Notes: generated by a model not told the origin, from the sequence alone. Positions 26,714 to 39,012 are shown, numbered from the stretch's first letter. The stretch: DNA of 64,000 nt from Polynucleobacter sp. AP-Titi-500A-B4 (GCF_018688095.1 NZ_CP061311.1:1-64000); one strand, 5' to 3'. Translations and numbers: made by a program.

Positions 26714-27106
26714 TTAGGCTCCTGGGCCAGACCTATATTTTTCTAGACTCAAGAGCTGATTTAAATCATTAGCAAGGCTGTCATTAGAGCTAGGCTTGAT
26801 TTTGAAAAGCCAAACAGCATACGGATTTTCATTAACTAATTCTGGTGATGCCTCGACTGCTGGATTAAGCTCAACAATTTCACCGCTTACTGGCGCATGA
26901 ATGTCACTGGCTGCTTTTACAGATTCAATGACGGCAATGGCTTCACCTTGTTTGACCTGTTGGCCAATCTTAGGCGCCTGAAAGAACATCACATCACCCA
27001 AAGCCTCTTGAGCATGGTTACTAATACCAACCCACACTAGACCATCACTTTCAATATCGGCCCATTCATGAGTTTCAGCAAATTTAAATGTATCTTGGGT
27101 ATTCAT
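26714..27106 (-). CDS. gcvH: Glycine cleavage system H protein
   Basis: The H protein carries a lipoyl arm that shuttles the aminomethyl group between the P, T and L proteins of glycine cleavage. The 130-residue protein has the lipoylated lysine K64 in VIESVKAASDIHAPVSGEI and the N-terminal HEWADIESDGLVWVGISNHAQEALGD. It is encoded opposite to priA, with 3 bases between their stops. No gcvT, gcvP or lipoate gene is next to it; the neighbours are priA and a metallo-hydrolase. The partners may be elsewhere in the genome, or this may be a lipoyl-carrier-only copy. Confidence 0.93.
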   Translation of the reverse strand: MNTQDTFKFAETHEWADIESDGLVWVGISNHAQEALGDVMFFQAPKIGQQVKQGEAIAVIESVKAASDIHAPVSGEIVELNPAVEASPELVNENPYAVWLFKIKPSSNDSLANDLNQLLSLEKYRSGPGA

Positions 27107-27171
27107 GTTTTATCCTTTGAGAATATTTTATGCGTAGTCACATAAACTAGCTTTCATCCAATCATTTATTT

Positions 27172-27816
27172 ATGCCAATCAAATTAGGAATCGTTCCTGT
27201 TACGCCATTTGAGCAAAACTGCTCTATTCTGGTTTGCCAAGAGACCGGGGATGCTGCGGTAGTTGATCCTGGGGGCGATATTGACAAGATCCTAGATGGT
27301 GTAAGCCAAATGGGGGGTAATGTAAAAAAGATTTTGTTAACCCATGGCCACCTAGATCATTGTGCTGCCGCTAAAGATTTGGCTGATCAGTTAGGTGTAC
27401 CGATTGAAGGCCCTCAAGAGGACGAGCGTTTTTGGCTTGAGCAATTGCCCGAGCAAACGGTGCGTTTTGGTTTTGGCCATGCAAAAGTATTTGAACCTAA
27501 CCGTTGGCTTACTGATGGTGATCATGTTCAAGTCGGTAATGTGGATCTTGAAGTATTTCATTGTCCTGGACATACGCCGGGACACGTTATCTTTTTTGAT
27601 AAAGAAGACCGCCTGGCAATTGTGGGTGATGTTTTATTTGCTGGTTCGATTGGTAGAACAGATTTTCCACGTGGCAATCATGCCGACTTGATTAACGCGA
27701 TCAAAACAAAACTTTGGCCGCTTGGCGATGATGTGCAGTTTGTTCCGGGACATGGTCCAATGTCTACGTTCGGAAACGAACGTAAAACCAATCCCTATGT
27801 AGGGGATGGCGCTTAA
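27172..27816 (+). CDS. MBL-fold metallo-hydrolase (glyoxalase II-like)
   Basis: A 214-residue metallo-beta-lactamase-fold enzyme. The metal site motif THGHLDH lies at residues 57-63, followed by HCPGHTPGHVIFF near 125, GDVLFAGSIGRTDFP near 151 and VPGHGPMSTFGNERKTNPY near 194. This pattern is that of the small YcbL/GloB-like group, which hydrolyses thioesters such as S-lactoylglutathione; the true substrate is not certain. It is divergent from gcvH across a 65-base gap, which must hold both promoters, and convergent with the small zinc-ribbon gene. Confidence 0.9.
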   Translation: MPIKLGIVPVTPFEQNCSILVCQETGDAAVVDPGGDIDKILDGVSQMGGNVKKILLTHGHLDHCAAAKDLADQLGVPIEGPQEDERFWLEQLPEQTVRFGFGHAKVFEPNRWLTDGDHVQVGNVDLEVFHCPGHTPGHVIFFDKEDRLAIVGDVLFAGSIGRTDFPRGNHADLINAIKTKLWPLGDDVQFVPGHGPMSTFGNERKTNPYVGDGA

Positions 27817-27834
27817 AACGATAAAGCGAAAAAA

Positions 27835-28026
27835 TTAGGTTTTAGCTGAACCAGTACGATGTGTACGGTTATAGAGACAGCTCGCGCAAATCCAGCGCTG
27901 CTTGCGATTGCTCGTAGGAATCCATGTGCCGCCTTCAAGTCGTTTTTCGCGACTGCAAGAAGAGCAAAACTTGAGGCTCTGGGATGAATCTTGGGTAGCG
28001 GCTGGAGTCGAAGTAGTCATGGGCAA
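27835..28026 (-). CDS. Small zinc-ribbon-like protein
   Basis: A 63-residue protein with two Cys-x2-Cys pairs: FCSSCSREK near residues 20-28 and WICASC near 45-50, separated by about 23 residues with GGTWIPTSNRKQR between. The arrangement fits a single zinc ribbon. I do not recognise a named family. Reasons to accept it as a gene are the clean cysteine spacing, a basic and compact sequence and its fit in an otherwise empty 245-base space between two genes. It lies 35 bases after the desaturase gene on the same strand, so the two may be co-transcribed. Function unknown. Confidence 0.65.
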   Translation of the reverse strand: MPMTTSTPAATQDSSQSLKFCSSCSREKRLEGGTWIPTSNRKQRWICASCLYNRTHRTGSAKT

Positions 28027-28061
28027 TCCGGGTAAGGCAAATCTTTGTACAGAGATCTATT

Positions 28062-29216
28062 TTACCCGTTTTGTCCTGCTGGCATTGGGGTTAAGACAAC
28101 TCGGACAGAATCGGCCGTTTTATTGCCATCAAAGTCCAGCCAAGCCTTATTCTCAAAGTCATAGAGCTTGCACTTGCGGGCAGTGTCGAAATACCAAGCC
28201 CAGGAGAATTTTTGAATAAAAATACGCTCTGGAAGGATGGTTTCAAGGGTTTTTTGGGCCTCTGGTAGGCGATAGAGTGGAACGCTCATGTCAACGTGAT
28301 GGGCAGTATGTTCCATGATGTGGTGCATCAAGGAGCCCCAAATCCAGTTAAAAGTCAGGTGAACCGTAGTCGACACAAAAGGCTGAGCGCGCAGCCACTC
28401 GGATTTTTTGTCGTACCAAGAAACAGAAGGATGTGTATGGTGAACGTAGACCACAAAGCCAATCATGCCGTTCCAAAATAGGAATGGCACTGCAAAGCCA
28501 GTGATTAAACCAACCCAAATCGATTGGCCGGTTGTAATAGCGCCAGCAATTAGGCAACCAATCCAAATCATTGCAAATGCTGTCACGAGCAAATTGTCCT
28601 TTAAGAAAATGGGACGATCGCCTGGTTTGTTTTGTGCATTTGGAAAGTACTCGCGCCTCCACCAAATTTCAATGAGGTAATAGAAAACTGGACCCCAGCC
28701 ACTGCGGTAGAGGCGCTCTAGAGCCTTACGGAACGGGGGAAGCGCGTCATATTCTTCTTTAGAAAGCGGCGCCCAAACAAAGTCAAAACCTTTTAAATTG
28801 GTTTGGCCGTGGTGCACTACGTTATGACCAACATCCCACAAGCTGTAGGGAGTAAGCGAAGGCAAAAACGCAACTCGTCCGAGCACTTTATTGAGTTCAC
28901 GATTTGGTGTATAGCTCTGATGGCAGGCATCGTGACCCAAAATAAAAATACGACCAGTTACAAAGCCGGCAACTAATCCAAAAATGATTTTGAGAAAAAT
29001 GTTTTCAACAAATACAGTTCCAGCAATACAGCCAAGCCACAGAAAAGCGTCAATCATGAGCAACAGAATCGCACGCCCTGTTTCTCCCTGCGCCATTGGA
29101 ATAAGCCAGCTCCGAATGATTTTGCGGTGCGGTAAAGGCGCCTCAGGGGGCAAAGGATTGGTCAGAGAAGGCTCTGAAAGGGCTGAATTTAGATGTGTAG
29201 ACACGACAAGAATCAA
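28062..29216 (-). CDS. Fatty acid desaturase family protein
   Basis: A membrane di-iron desaturase of about 384 residues. The three histidine clusters that bind iron are visible: HDACH at 95-99, HNVVHH at 131-136, and YVHHTHP near 258 together with HTAHH at 303-307. Hydrophobic pairs lie near 50-92 and 208-258. Such enzymes introduce double bonds in acyl chains; some relatives hydroxylate or act on carotenoids. The listed start is TTG at 29216; a GTG four codons later (29204) is equally possible, and neither has a clear ribosome site. It is encoded opposite to most of the window. Confidence 0.88.
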   Translation of the reverse strand: MILVVSTHLNSALSEPSLTNPLPPEAPLPHRKIIRSWLIPMAQGETGRAILLLMIDAFLWLGCIAGTVFVENIFLKIIFGLVAGFVTGRIFILGHDACHQSYTPNRELNKVLGRVAFLPSLTPYSLWDVGHNVVHHGQTNLKGFDFVWAPLSKEEYDALPPFRKALERLYRSGWGPVFYYLIEIWWRREYFPNAQNKPGDRPIFLKDNLLVTAFAMIWIGCLIAGAITTGQSIWVGLITGFAVPFLFWNGMIGFVVYVHHTHPSVSWYDKKSEWLRAQPFVSTTVHLTFNWIWGSLMHHIMEHTAHHVDMSVPLYRLPEAQKTLETILPERIFIQKFSWAWYFDTARKCKLYDFENKAWLDFDGNKTADSVRVVLTPMPAGQNG

Positions 29217-29286
29217 TAAGTTAGATGCAAATGATAGCGGTTTTCGTGATTTCTCGCATGATGTAGGTCAAAAACCCCTCCTGTTT

Positions 29287-29362
29287 TGGCGCGCCCGGCA
29301 GGAATCGAACCTGCGACCCTTGGCTTCGGAGGCCAATACTCTATCCACTGAGCTACGGGCGC
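29287..29362 (-). tRNA. tRNA-Arg (anticodon CCG)
   Basis: Read on the minus strand, a full cloverleaf with acceptor GCGCCCG/CGGGCGC, D arm GCTCAGTGGATAGAGT, anticodon stem TTGGC/GCCAA with loop CTCCGAA (anticodon CCG, reading CGG), T arm GCAGGTTCGATTCCTGC, discriminator G and encoded CCA. It lies between the desaturase and a cytochrome c gene. Confidence 0.97.
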
Positions 29363-29465
29363 CCACGGAAAACTGGATACCAGGCTATTGTAAGTGCCTA
29401 TAGCCCTACTCTCTAGTTATAATCACCGCAAAACAACTCTATAACCCGTCAAACGATAAATTCTT

Positions 29466-29957
29466 ATGAGCAACGAGCACGGAAATCTGATTAAGTCCCC
29501 AAAGCAACTCATCATCATGGTATTTGCAAGTTTTTTTGTGCCCTTGATCATTATTTTGTTATTGATGGTTTTTGTGAACAATGGCAAACGCGGTGATTCT
29601 TCAGCCACTACAGAGCAGCTGATTAAACCAGTAGCCCAATTGAATTTTAAAGATGCAAGTGCTCCCAAGGAGCTGCAAACTGGCGAACAAGTTTATAAAG
29701 CTGTTTGCTCTTCTTGTCATGCAAGTGGCGCAGCGGGCGCACCGAAGTTTGGTGATACAGCGGCCTGGGCGTCACGCCTAGGAAAAGGCTACGACGGATT
29801 ACTCACTTCTGTATTGAAGGGCAAAGGCGCAATGCCAGCACGCGGCGGATCTAATCCTGCTGATATCAGTGATTATGAGTTGGGTCGCGCAGTGGTTTAC
29901 TTGGCGAATTCAGCAGGTGGCAAATTGCCAGAGCCTAAAGCACCCGCAGCAAAATAA
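29466..29957 (+). CDS. Membrane-anchored class I cytochrome c (c5-like)
   Basis: A 163-residue c-type cytochrome. An N-terminal hydrophobic segment (LIIMVFASFFVPLIIILLLMVF, about residues 15-36) acts as membrane anchor or uncleaved signal. The heme-binding CSSCH is at residues 81-85 and the axial methionine is in GAMPARGG near residue 122. The C-terminus is Pro/Ala/Lys-rich. The sequence pattern resembles cytochrome c5-type carriers common in Burkholderiales. It should sit on the periplasmic face and pass electrons between respiratory complexes. A bidirectional-looking terminator follows directly, shared with the convergent rsmI. Confidence 0.9.
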   Translation: MSNEHGNLIKSPKQLIIMVFASFFVPLIIILLLMVFVNNGKRGDSSATTEQLIKPVAQLNFKDASAPKELQTGEQVYKAVCSSCHASGAAGAPKFGDTAAWASRLGKGYDGLLTSVLKGKGAMPARGGSNPADISDYELGRAVVYLANSAGGKLPEPKAPAAK

Positions 29958-29974
29958 ATTTTTACTGCTCTGAT

Positions 29975-30005
29975 AAAAAAAGCTGGCTACCTGCCAGCTT
30001 TTTTA
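29975..30005. terminator. Bidirectional terminator between cytochrome c and rsmI
   Basis: AGCTGGC and GCCAGCT form a G+C-rich stem with loop TACCT; an A run precedes it and a T run follows, so it works in both directions. It ends the + strand cytochrome gene and, on the minus strand, covers the rsmI stop codon. Confidence 0.9.
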
Positions 30006-30908
30006 TTTTTTGCTCTCGTCCACTTTTGCGTCTAAAGCAATTTGATAAGCATCTTTTTTTGTTAGCCCCATTGTTTGGGAAAGCACCGCCGCAATTTCTT
30101 TGCTACCCAAATAAGGGCTTAAGGCGCTTGCCCAACGCATCAGGGAATTATGCTCAGGAGCCTCATCGCCACTGGCTTGGCGCCCAGCGACGAGGATGAT
30201 GAATTCACCCTTAAGGCTTTCAGCATTTTCAATCCAGGAAGAAATTTCTTGTGCTTGAATAGAAACAAGTTGCTCAAATTTTTTAGTTAACTCGCGGCAA
30301 ATAAAAATAGGCCGCTCTTTTTCTAATGAGTTTGCGAGCAAAAGAAGTGTCTCGCGAATGTTGTGTGGCGACTCAAAAAAGATGCTGGTTTTTTTGCTGC
30401 TGGAAATGTCTTGCAAAAGAAGGTCACGTTCTTTTGCTTTATGCGGCCAGAAACCCAAGAACTGAAATTGACCATCGGAGTTGAGCATGACACGCCCCGA
30501 TGCTGAGATTGCACAAGATACGGAACTTGCTCCAGGAACAGGAATGACCCGAAATCCGGCCTTCTGCACTTCATCCACAAGGCGCGCGCCCGGATCAGAA
30601 ACACCTGGAGTGCCAGCATCAGAGATATAGGCCCAGCGCTCATTGTTGGCAAGATGTTGAATAACCGTTTGGGCGCCACCAAGCTCATTGTGCGCATGTA
30701 AGGCCAAACATTTTTTGTGGATGCCAAATTGCTGTAGAAGCGAGGCGCTATGCCTGGTGTCTTCACAAGCGATACCATTCATAGCATTGAGCACATGAAG
30801 TGCGCGCAAGGTGATGTCGCCCAAATTACCTATCGGGGTGGCGACCATATACAAAGCCCCAGCAGGCAAATCTTGTTGCTTTAAAAAATCCAATGAGCCT
30901 AGTTCCAT
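30003..30908 (-). CDS. rsmI: 16S rRNA (cytidine(1402)-2'-O)-methyltransferase RsmI
   Basis: RsmI methylates the ribose of C1402 in 16S rRNA. The 301-residue protein has the N-terminal YMVATPIGNLGDITLRALHVL near residues 20-40, CEDTRHSASLLQQFGI near 49, and the SAM-site YISDAGTPGVSDPG near 95-107. The rest, with the LGFWPHK and FFESPHNIRETL segments, follows the family. It ends inside a shared terminator hairpin. It is divergent from the SIS-domain gene, and this pair with the BON lipoprotein recalls the E. coli yraL-yraO-yraP neighbourhood, although no lpoA or yraN lies between them. Confidence 0.95.
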   Translation of the reverse strand: MELGSLDFLKQQDLPAGALYMVATPIGNLGDITLRALHVLNAMNGIACEDTRHSASLLQQFGIHKKCLALHAHNELGGAQTVIQHLANNERWAYISDAGTPGVSDPGARLVDEVQKAGFRVIPVPGASSVSCAISASGRVMLNSDGQFQFLGFWPHKAKERDLLLQDISSSKKTSIFFESPHNIRETLLLLANSLEKERPIFICRELTKKFEQLVSIQAQEISSWIENAESLKGEFIILVAGRQASGDEAPEHNSLMRWASALSPYLGSKEIAAVLSQTMGLTKKDAYQIALDAKVDESKK

Positions 30909-31014
30909 GGGGGTATTGTCTGCTGAAGGTCAATCAATAAGCAAGAGAATACGTTGCTTTTGGGTTAAGCTGATTGCATCAGAATTTAGGCCTTCTTTGG
31001 CGCATAATATTGCT

Positions 31015-31617
31015 ATGGATAAAGACACTATTGAACGTTTGCGCAAACGCGCGTCCCAACATTTTTTAGACAGTATTGCGGTAAAGCAAGAGGCTGAAAA
31101 AATTCTTCCAGAGTCTGTGGCTCGTGGTGTGCTTGCTATGGTCGATTGTTTAAAGTCCGGCGGCAAAGTGATGGCCTGCGGAAACGGCGGCTCGGCAGCA
31201 GACGCGCAACATTTTGCAGCTGAGTTGATTGGCAGATTTGAGCGTGAGCGACAAGAGCTGGCTGCTATTGCGTTGACAACGGATAGCTCTATCTTGACGG
31301 CTGTCGGCAATGACTACAGTTACGATGAGGTGTTTAGCAAGCAAGTGCGTGGACTGGGTAAAAAAGGCGACATTCTTTTGGGGATTTCTACCTCAGGCAA
31401 CTCAAAGAACGTCATTAAAGCGATTGAAGCGGCTAAAAAGTTGGGCATCAGCATCATTGCGCTCACTGGTAACGGCGGCGGAAAAATCGCAAGTCTCTTA
31501 GATAAAGATGACATCCATTTATGCGCCCCATCAACTCGTACTGCCAGAATTCAAGAAACCCATTTAGTTTTACTTCATAGCTTATGTGATGGCGTTGATC
31601 ACATCTTGCTCGATTAA
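31015..31617 (+). CDS. diaA: SIS-domain protein, DiaA/GmhA type
   Basis: A 200-residue SIS (sugar isomerase) fold protein starting at the ATG of MDKDTIERLRKRAS; a longer open frame upstream overlaps rsmI and is rejected. Motifs are GNGGSAADAQHFAAEL near residue 53, GISTSGNSKNVI near 123 and RIQETHLVLLHSLCDGVDHIL at the end. The family contains GmhA, which makes heptose for lipopolysaccharide, and DiaA, which binds DnaA and promotes timely initiation. The ending SLCD.VD and the rsmI/dolP-like neighbours favour the DiaA (YraO) group. Many databases would call it phosphoheptose isomerase; the sequence alone does not exclude that. Confidence 0.75.
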   Translation: MDKDTIERLRKRASQHFLDSIAVKQEAEKILPESVARGVLAMVDCLKSGGKVMACGNGGSAADAQHFAAELIGRFERERQELAAIALTTDSSILTAVGNDYSYDEVFSKQVRGLGKKGDILLGISTSGNSKNVIKAIEAAKKLGISIIALTGNGGGKIASLLDKDDIHLCAPSTRTARIQETHLVLLHSLCDGVDHILLD

Positions 31618-31644
31618 TTTTTTACAAACACTAAAGATATCTAA

Positions 31645-32295
31645 ATGCAAATCCAATCTCTCGGTAAATTCGTTATCGCTTTAATGATTGCGACACAATT
31701 GTCAGCATGTGGAGTTCTGGCAGTCGGCGGTGTTGCTGCGGGCGCGAGCATTATGGCAGATAGGCGTACACCTGGTGTACAGGCAATTGACAATGGCATT
31801 GAGCTAGAAGCGAATGCTGCGCTTGCTAAAAAATTCGGCGATAACGCACACATCAACGTAACCTCTTTCAATCAAAAAGTATTGCTAACTGGCGAAGTAA
31901 AAGATGCTGATATCAAAGGCGAAGCAGGCGCCTATGTAAAGGGCATGAAGAATGCGCGCTCCGTATTTAATGAATTGATTGTTGGCCCTAACAGCACATA
32001 CACAGCTCGTGCTAACGACTCTTATCTAGAGTCAAAGATTAAAGCGCAGATGATCTTTACAGAAAAGTTACCATCGAATTCGATGTCCATTGTTGCTGAG
32101 GGAACGAGCGTTTATTTGATGGGCATTCTGACTCAAAACGAAGCAGACTTGGCAAAGAAAATTGCTAGCAATACCAATGGCGTGAAAGATGTTTACGTTT
32201 ACTTTGACATCATTTCTGAAGAAGAAAAAAATCGTCTAGAAAAGCAAGGCAAGGCTGATCAAACACAACCAAACTCACCTCCAAAATTTCAATAA
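31645..32295 (+). CDS. BON-domain lipoprotein (DolP/YraP-like)
   Basis: A 216-residue outer-membrane lipoprotein. The signal peptide MQIQSLGKFVIALMIATQLSAC has a lipobox LSAC with the lipidated cysteine at residue 22. Two BON domains follow (about 50-110 and 125-195), with GEVKDADIKGEAGAYVKGMKNARSVFNEL and LMGILTQNEADLAKKIASNTNGVKDVYVYF as the repeated pattern. E. coli DolP (YraP) has this same layout and supports envelope integrity and BAM function. The tail is polar. It lies 27 bases after the SIS gene, matching the yraO-yraP order. Confidence 0.88.
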   Translation: MQIQSLGKFVIALMIATQLSACGVLAVGGVAAGASIMADRRTPGVQAIDNGIELEANAALAKKFGDNAHINVTSFNQKVLLTGEVKDADIKGEAGAYVKGMKNARSVFNELIVGPNSTYTARANDSYLESKIKAQMIFTEKLPSNSMSIVAEGTSVYLMGILTQNEADLAKKIASNTNGVKDVYVYFDIISEEEKNRLEKQGKADQTQPNSPPKFQ

Positions 32296-32313
32296 TGGAT
32301 TTCTAGGTTTGTG

Positions 32314-32661
32314 ATGTATTTAAAGCGAGTGACTGTAAAAATAGTTTATTTATCTGTAGCACTCGCTTGTTTCATTTCTACTGCGCATGCAAGTGGCGAA
32401 GATCAAAAAGCATTTGCAATCGCAAAACAAAATGCTTGCTTGGGTTGTCACGCAATTGATAAGAAAATTGTTGGGCCAAGTTTTCAATCTGTTGCGCAGA
32501 AATATAAAAGCGATTTAAACGCGCAAACATTTTTGAAAAATAAAATTGCAAAAGGCGGCGCAGGCTCGTGGGGTGTTGTTCCTATGCCTGCGAATTCAAA
32601 ATTAAGCGACGCAGATTTATCTTTACTAACGAGCTGGATATTACGCGGCGCGCCGAATTAA
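32314..32661 (+). CDS. Periplasmic class I cytochrome c (c551/c552-like)
   Basis: A 115-residue small c-type cytochrome. A signal peptide ends at AHA-SGED near residue 27. The heme motif CLGCH lies at residues 42-46 and the axial methionine in VVPMPANSKLSD near 90. The IVGPSFQSVAQKY segment after the heme site is typical of the c551/c552 electron carriers. The ATG at 32314 is chosen; a GTG immediately before it at 32311 is the only alternative. The gene is 18 bases after the BON lipoprotein and convergent with the GNAT gene. Confidence 0.9.
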   Translation: MYLKRVTVKIVYLSVALACFISTAHASGEDQKAFAIAKQNACLGCHAIDKKIVGPSFQSVAQKYKSDLNAQTFLKNKIAKGGAGSWGVVPMPANSKLSDADLSLLTSWILRGAPN

Positions 32662-32677
32662 AAATAACGTGCGTGCA

Positions 32678-33334
32678 TCAACGTGCGGGCACAGGTCTTC
32701 CTAAGAACCACCACCAAGCCTGATAGGCTAGCTTTAAATTTTCTTTAAGAGCGTAATCAAAGTCTGCCCATTGTTCGTTGGCAGCTTCTTCAACAATACT
32801 TCCAGGATTTGCTGGCGGTAATTTGAGATATGCATCAGCATCGCCATAGGCATATTCAACGGCCATTCCTGCTTTCTGAGCCAAATGCATCATTGCTTTG
32901 TTATTAGCAAGGCAGTGAACATAGAGTATTTGAATATTGCTATTACGTGAATGCACCGCAGAACGTTGTAGCAAGGCAGTTCCAAGGCCTTGCGCCCTTC
33001 CCTCTGGCAATACGGACACACCAAATTCAGCGGCGTGGGGCTCCCCTTTAATCTCCGGCAAATACGCCAGATGAGCCATGCCAATCAGCTTTAAATTGCC
33101 ATCGAAGACGCCGAATACAGCATCTCTACTGAAATCAAGTTGCTCAACATAGTGATGAATGACTTCATCAGGGGTTTGTGTGCCAAAACGTAGGCGACGA
33201 TCGTCCTCTCCCAGCTGCAATAGGTGCTTCAGAATTTCTGACCTATGCCCCTCATGAAGCTCTCGAACAGGTACACCCTGCCCTGCCATATAAGGCTTTG
33301 GAGGTAAGTGATTGTTCGCTAATTTATTGTGCAT
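32678..33334 (-). CDS. GNAT family N-acetyltransferase
   Basis: A 218-residue protein with one GNAT acetyl-CoA-binding fold. Motif A reads VLPEGRAQGLGTALLQRSAVHSR near residue 108-130, with the R/Q-x-x-G-x-G pyrophosphate loop. LIGMAHLAYLP before it and ILYVHCLANNKAMMHLAQKAGMAVEY after it fit strands 3-5 of the fold. The substrate is unknown. It is transcribed away from the rRNA operon, starting about 240 bases upstream of the rRNA promoter. The C-terminal aromatic tail (AYQAWWWFLGR) is not part of the core fold. Confidence 0.85.
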   Translation of the reverse strand: MHNKLANNHLPPKPYMAGQGVPVRELHEGHRSEILKHLLQLGEDDRRLRFGTQTPDEVIHHYVEQLDFSRDAVFGVFDGNLKLIGMAHLAYLPEIKGEPHAAEFGVSVLPEGRAQGLGTALLQRSAVHSRNSNIQILYVHCLANNKAMMHLAQKAGMAVEYAYGDADAYLKLPPANPGSIVEEAANEQWADFDYALKENLKLAYQAWWWFLGRPVPAR

Positions 33335-33576
33335 AGCAACATTTTAACAGAAAACAAGCAAAATTTCAGGGTTTTCCCTAGGGCGCGGGGTATCTGCAAA
33401 TAAAGCATCAAAAATGCAGGTTTAGTGACCCACTCTTGCAGAAAAATTCTTCAAAAGGCGGAAATTTTCAAAAAAAGTTAAAAATTTTTTCAAAATACAT
33501 CCCATTGATTTCATTGGGTTTATTTGAGGGGTCAGAAAAATCTTCGCTTTTTATAGGAAAAAGAGTGCGAAAGGTG
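33335..33576. promoter_or_regulatory. A/T-rich region upstream of the rRNA promoter
   Basis: The 242 bases between the GNAT gene and the -35 box of the rRNA promoter are rich in A and T tracts, especially 33529-33565, as UP elements and Fis-type upstream regions of rRNA operons usually are. A 61-residue frame at 33436-33621 runs through the promoter and is not considered a gene. Confidence 0.45.
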
Positions 33577-33605
33577 TTGACAACCCTATGCGGGTATGTC
33601 ATAGT
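33577..33605 (+). promoter_or_regulatory. rRNA operon promoter
   Basis: A perfect -35 TTGACA at 33577-33582 and a CATAGT -10 at 33600-33605 are separated by exactly 17 bases. They lie about 200 bases before 16S and follow A/T-rich upstream sequence. The region just after the -10 (CTCGC) is G+C-rich, as in stringently controlled rRNA promoters. Confidence 0.85.
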
Positions 33606-33646
33606 CTCGCTTCTTCGCTGAATGTTTTTGAAAAACGATTCAGCCC

Positions 33647-33657
33647 CTCTTTAAAAA
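33647..33657 (+). promoter_or_regulatory. BoxA-like antitermination element, rRNA leader
   Basis: CTCTTTAAAAA resembles the boxA core TGCTCTTTAACA and lies in the leader about 40 bases after the promoter. A similar element, GTTCTTTAAAAA, lies in the spacer between tRNA-Ala and 23S near 35645. Such boxes bind NusB/S10. Confidence 0.55.
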
Positions 33658-33811
33658 TTAGTCAACCGATAATTGTGGGTACTAAGTGAAAGCATCCAGT
33701 CCTTCGGGACAGATGTAAATAAATAGTACTCATAGACAGTAAAAAGATTTGGTTTTATTACCAAGTCAATTTCTTGAATGAGTGCGACGATCCGCAAGGA
33801 TCACAGGAATT

Positions 33812-35347
<1,536 letters not shown>

Positions 35348-35403
35348 GAGAAAAGATGCTGGAGCTATAGTGCCCACACTTATCGGTTGACAATAAAAGC
35401 CAC

Positions 35404-35480
35404 GGGTCTGTAGCTCAGCTGGTTAGAGCACTGTGTTGATAACGCAGGGGTCGTAGGTTCAAGTCCTACCAGACCCACCA
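35404..35480 (+). tRNA. tRNA-Ile (anticodon GAT)
   Basis: A 77-base tRNA in the 16S-23S spacer with acceptor GGGTCTG/CAGACCC, anticodon loop TTGATAA (GAT), T arm GTAGGTTCAAGTCCTAC and encoded CCA. Ile-Ala is the standard spacer pair. Confidence 0.98.
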
Positions 35481-35510
35481 ATCAGCGTTGATATGGACTT
35501 AGTGGACGTT

Positions 35511-35586
35511 GGGGGATTAGCTCAGCTGGGAGAGCACCTGCTTTGCAAGCAGGGGGTCGTCGGTTCGATCCCGTCATCCTCCACCA
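35511..35586 (+). tRNA. tRNA-Ala (anticodon TGC)
   Basis: A 76-base tRNA in the 16S-23S spacer with acceptor GGGGGAT/ATCCTCC (one G-T pair), anticodon loop TTTGCAA (TGC), T arm GTCGGTTCGATCCCGTC and encoded CCA. Confidence 0.98.
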
Positions 35587-35854
35587 ACATCTAAATGTCA
35601 AAACTAAGCGATTTAACGATTGTTTAGTTTTGCCATTTATGGCTGTTCTTTAAAAATTTGAGTAAGCAAAGTGTCAAATGTTTCTTTGAGAGGACATTTG
35701 ACAATGTAATAAGGGTAAAGATTGAATCATCAATCAGTAATATCAAACGAGTTTTACAAAGTTCTTAACAAGTACTTACAGTTTGGATTACGGCAAACAT
35801 GTCAGAAGTAGAAGTAAAACCTGTAACAGGTACTAGCAATGGTGCTCGTTATAG
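35587..35854. other. rRNA spacer between tRNA-Ala and 23S
   Basis: No gene. It contains a boxA-like GTTCTTTAAAAA near 35645 and the long-range processing stem arms expected upstream of 23S. No additional tRNA is seen. Confidence 0.6.
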
Positions 35855-38728
<2,874 letters not shown>

Positions 38729-38832
38729 ATAACCAGCACTATTGTGTTGGATGTTTGCCAGATTTAATCTGCATCCTTATTACATGCTTACTCAAATAGA
38801 GTTGTTGATTTATTCAGCAACTCAACCCTCTA

Positions 38833-38949
38833 CGCCCGGTGACCATAGCGAATTGGAACCACTCCTTCCCATCCCGAACAGGACAGTGAAACGATTCTAC
38901 GCCGATGATAGTGCGGATTACCCGTGTGAAAGTAGGTAACTGCCGGGCA
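38833..38949 (+). rRNA. rrf: 5S ribosomal RNA
   Basis: A 117-base 5S rRNA with pairing ends (GCCCGG at the 5' side, CCGGGC at the 3' side), the conserved CCATCCCGAACAGGACAGTGAAACG block near 38870 in outline, and GATAGTGCGGA. It lies 104 bases after 23S. Ends are approximate to 1-2 bases. Confidence 0.95.
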
Positions 38950-38957
38950 CCAATGCG

Positions 38958-38989
38958 ACGCCCAGACCCTTTTAGGTCTGGGCGTTTTT
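38958..38989 (+). terminator. rRNA operon terminator
   Basis: ACGCCCAGACC at 38958-38968 pairs with GGTCTGGGCGT at 38975-38985, loop CTTTTA, followed by a T run. A strong intrinsic terminator right after 5S. Confidence 0.95.
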
Positions 38990-39012
38990 ACTTGTGCGAA
39001 GCGTTTGAGAGA

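Noticed and set aside
29423..29668. 81-codon frame on the minus strand over the cytochrome c start
   Set aside because: It is antisense to the cytochrome signal region, and its hydrophobic content mirrors that gene.
30323..30778. 151-codon open frame inside rsmI, same strand
   Set aside because: It is a shifted frame of a clear rsmI gene and has no supporting features.
30811..31014. N-terminal extension of the SIS-domain protein by 68 codons
   Set aside because: The extension overlaps rsmI antisense and is not part of the SIS family; the ATG at 31015 fits the family start.
33436..33621. 61-codon open frame before the rRNA operon
   Set aside because: It runs across the rRNA promoter, is low-complexity Lys-rich, and has no family resemblance.
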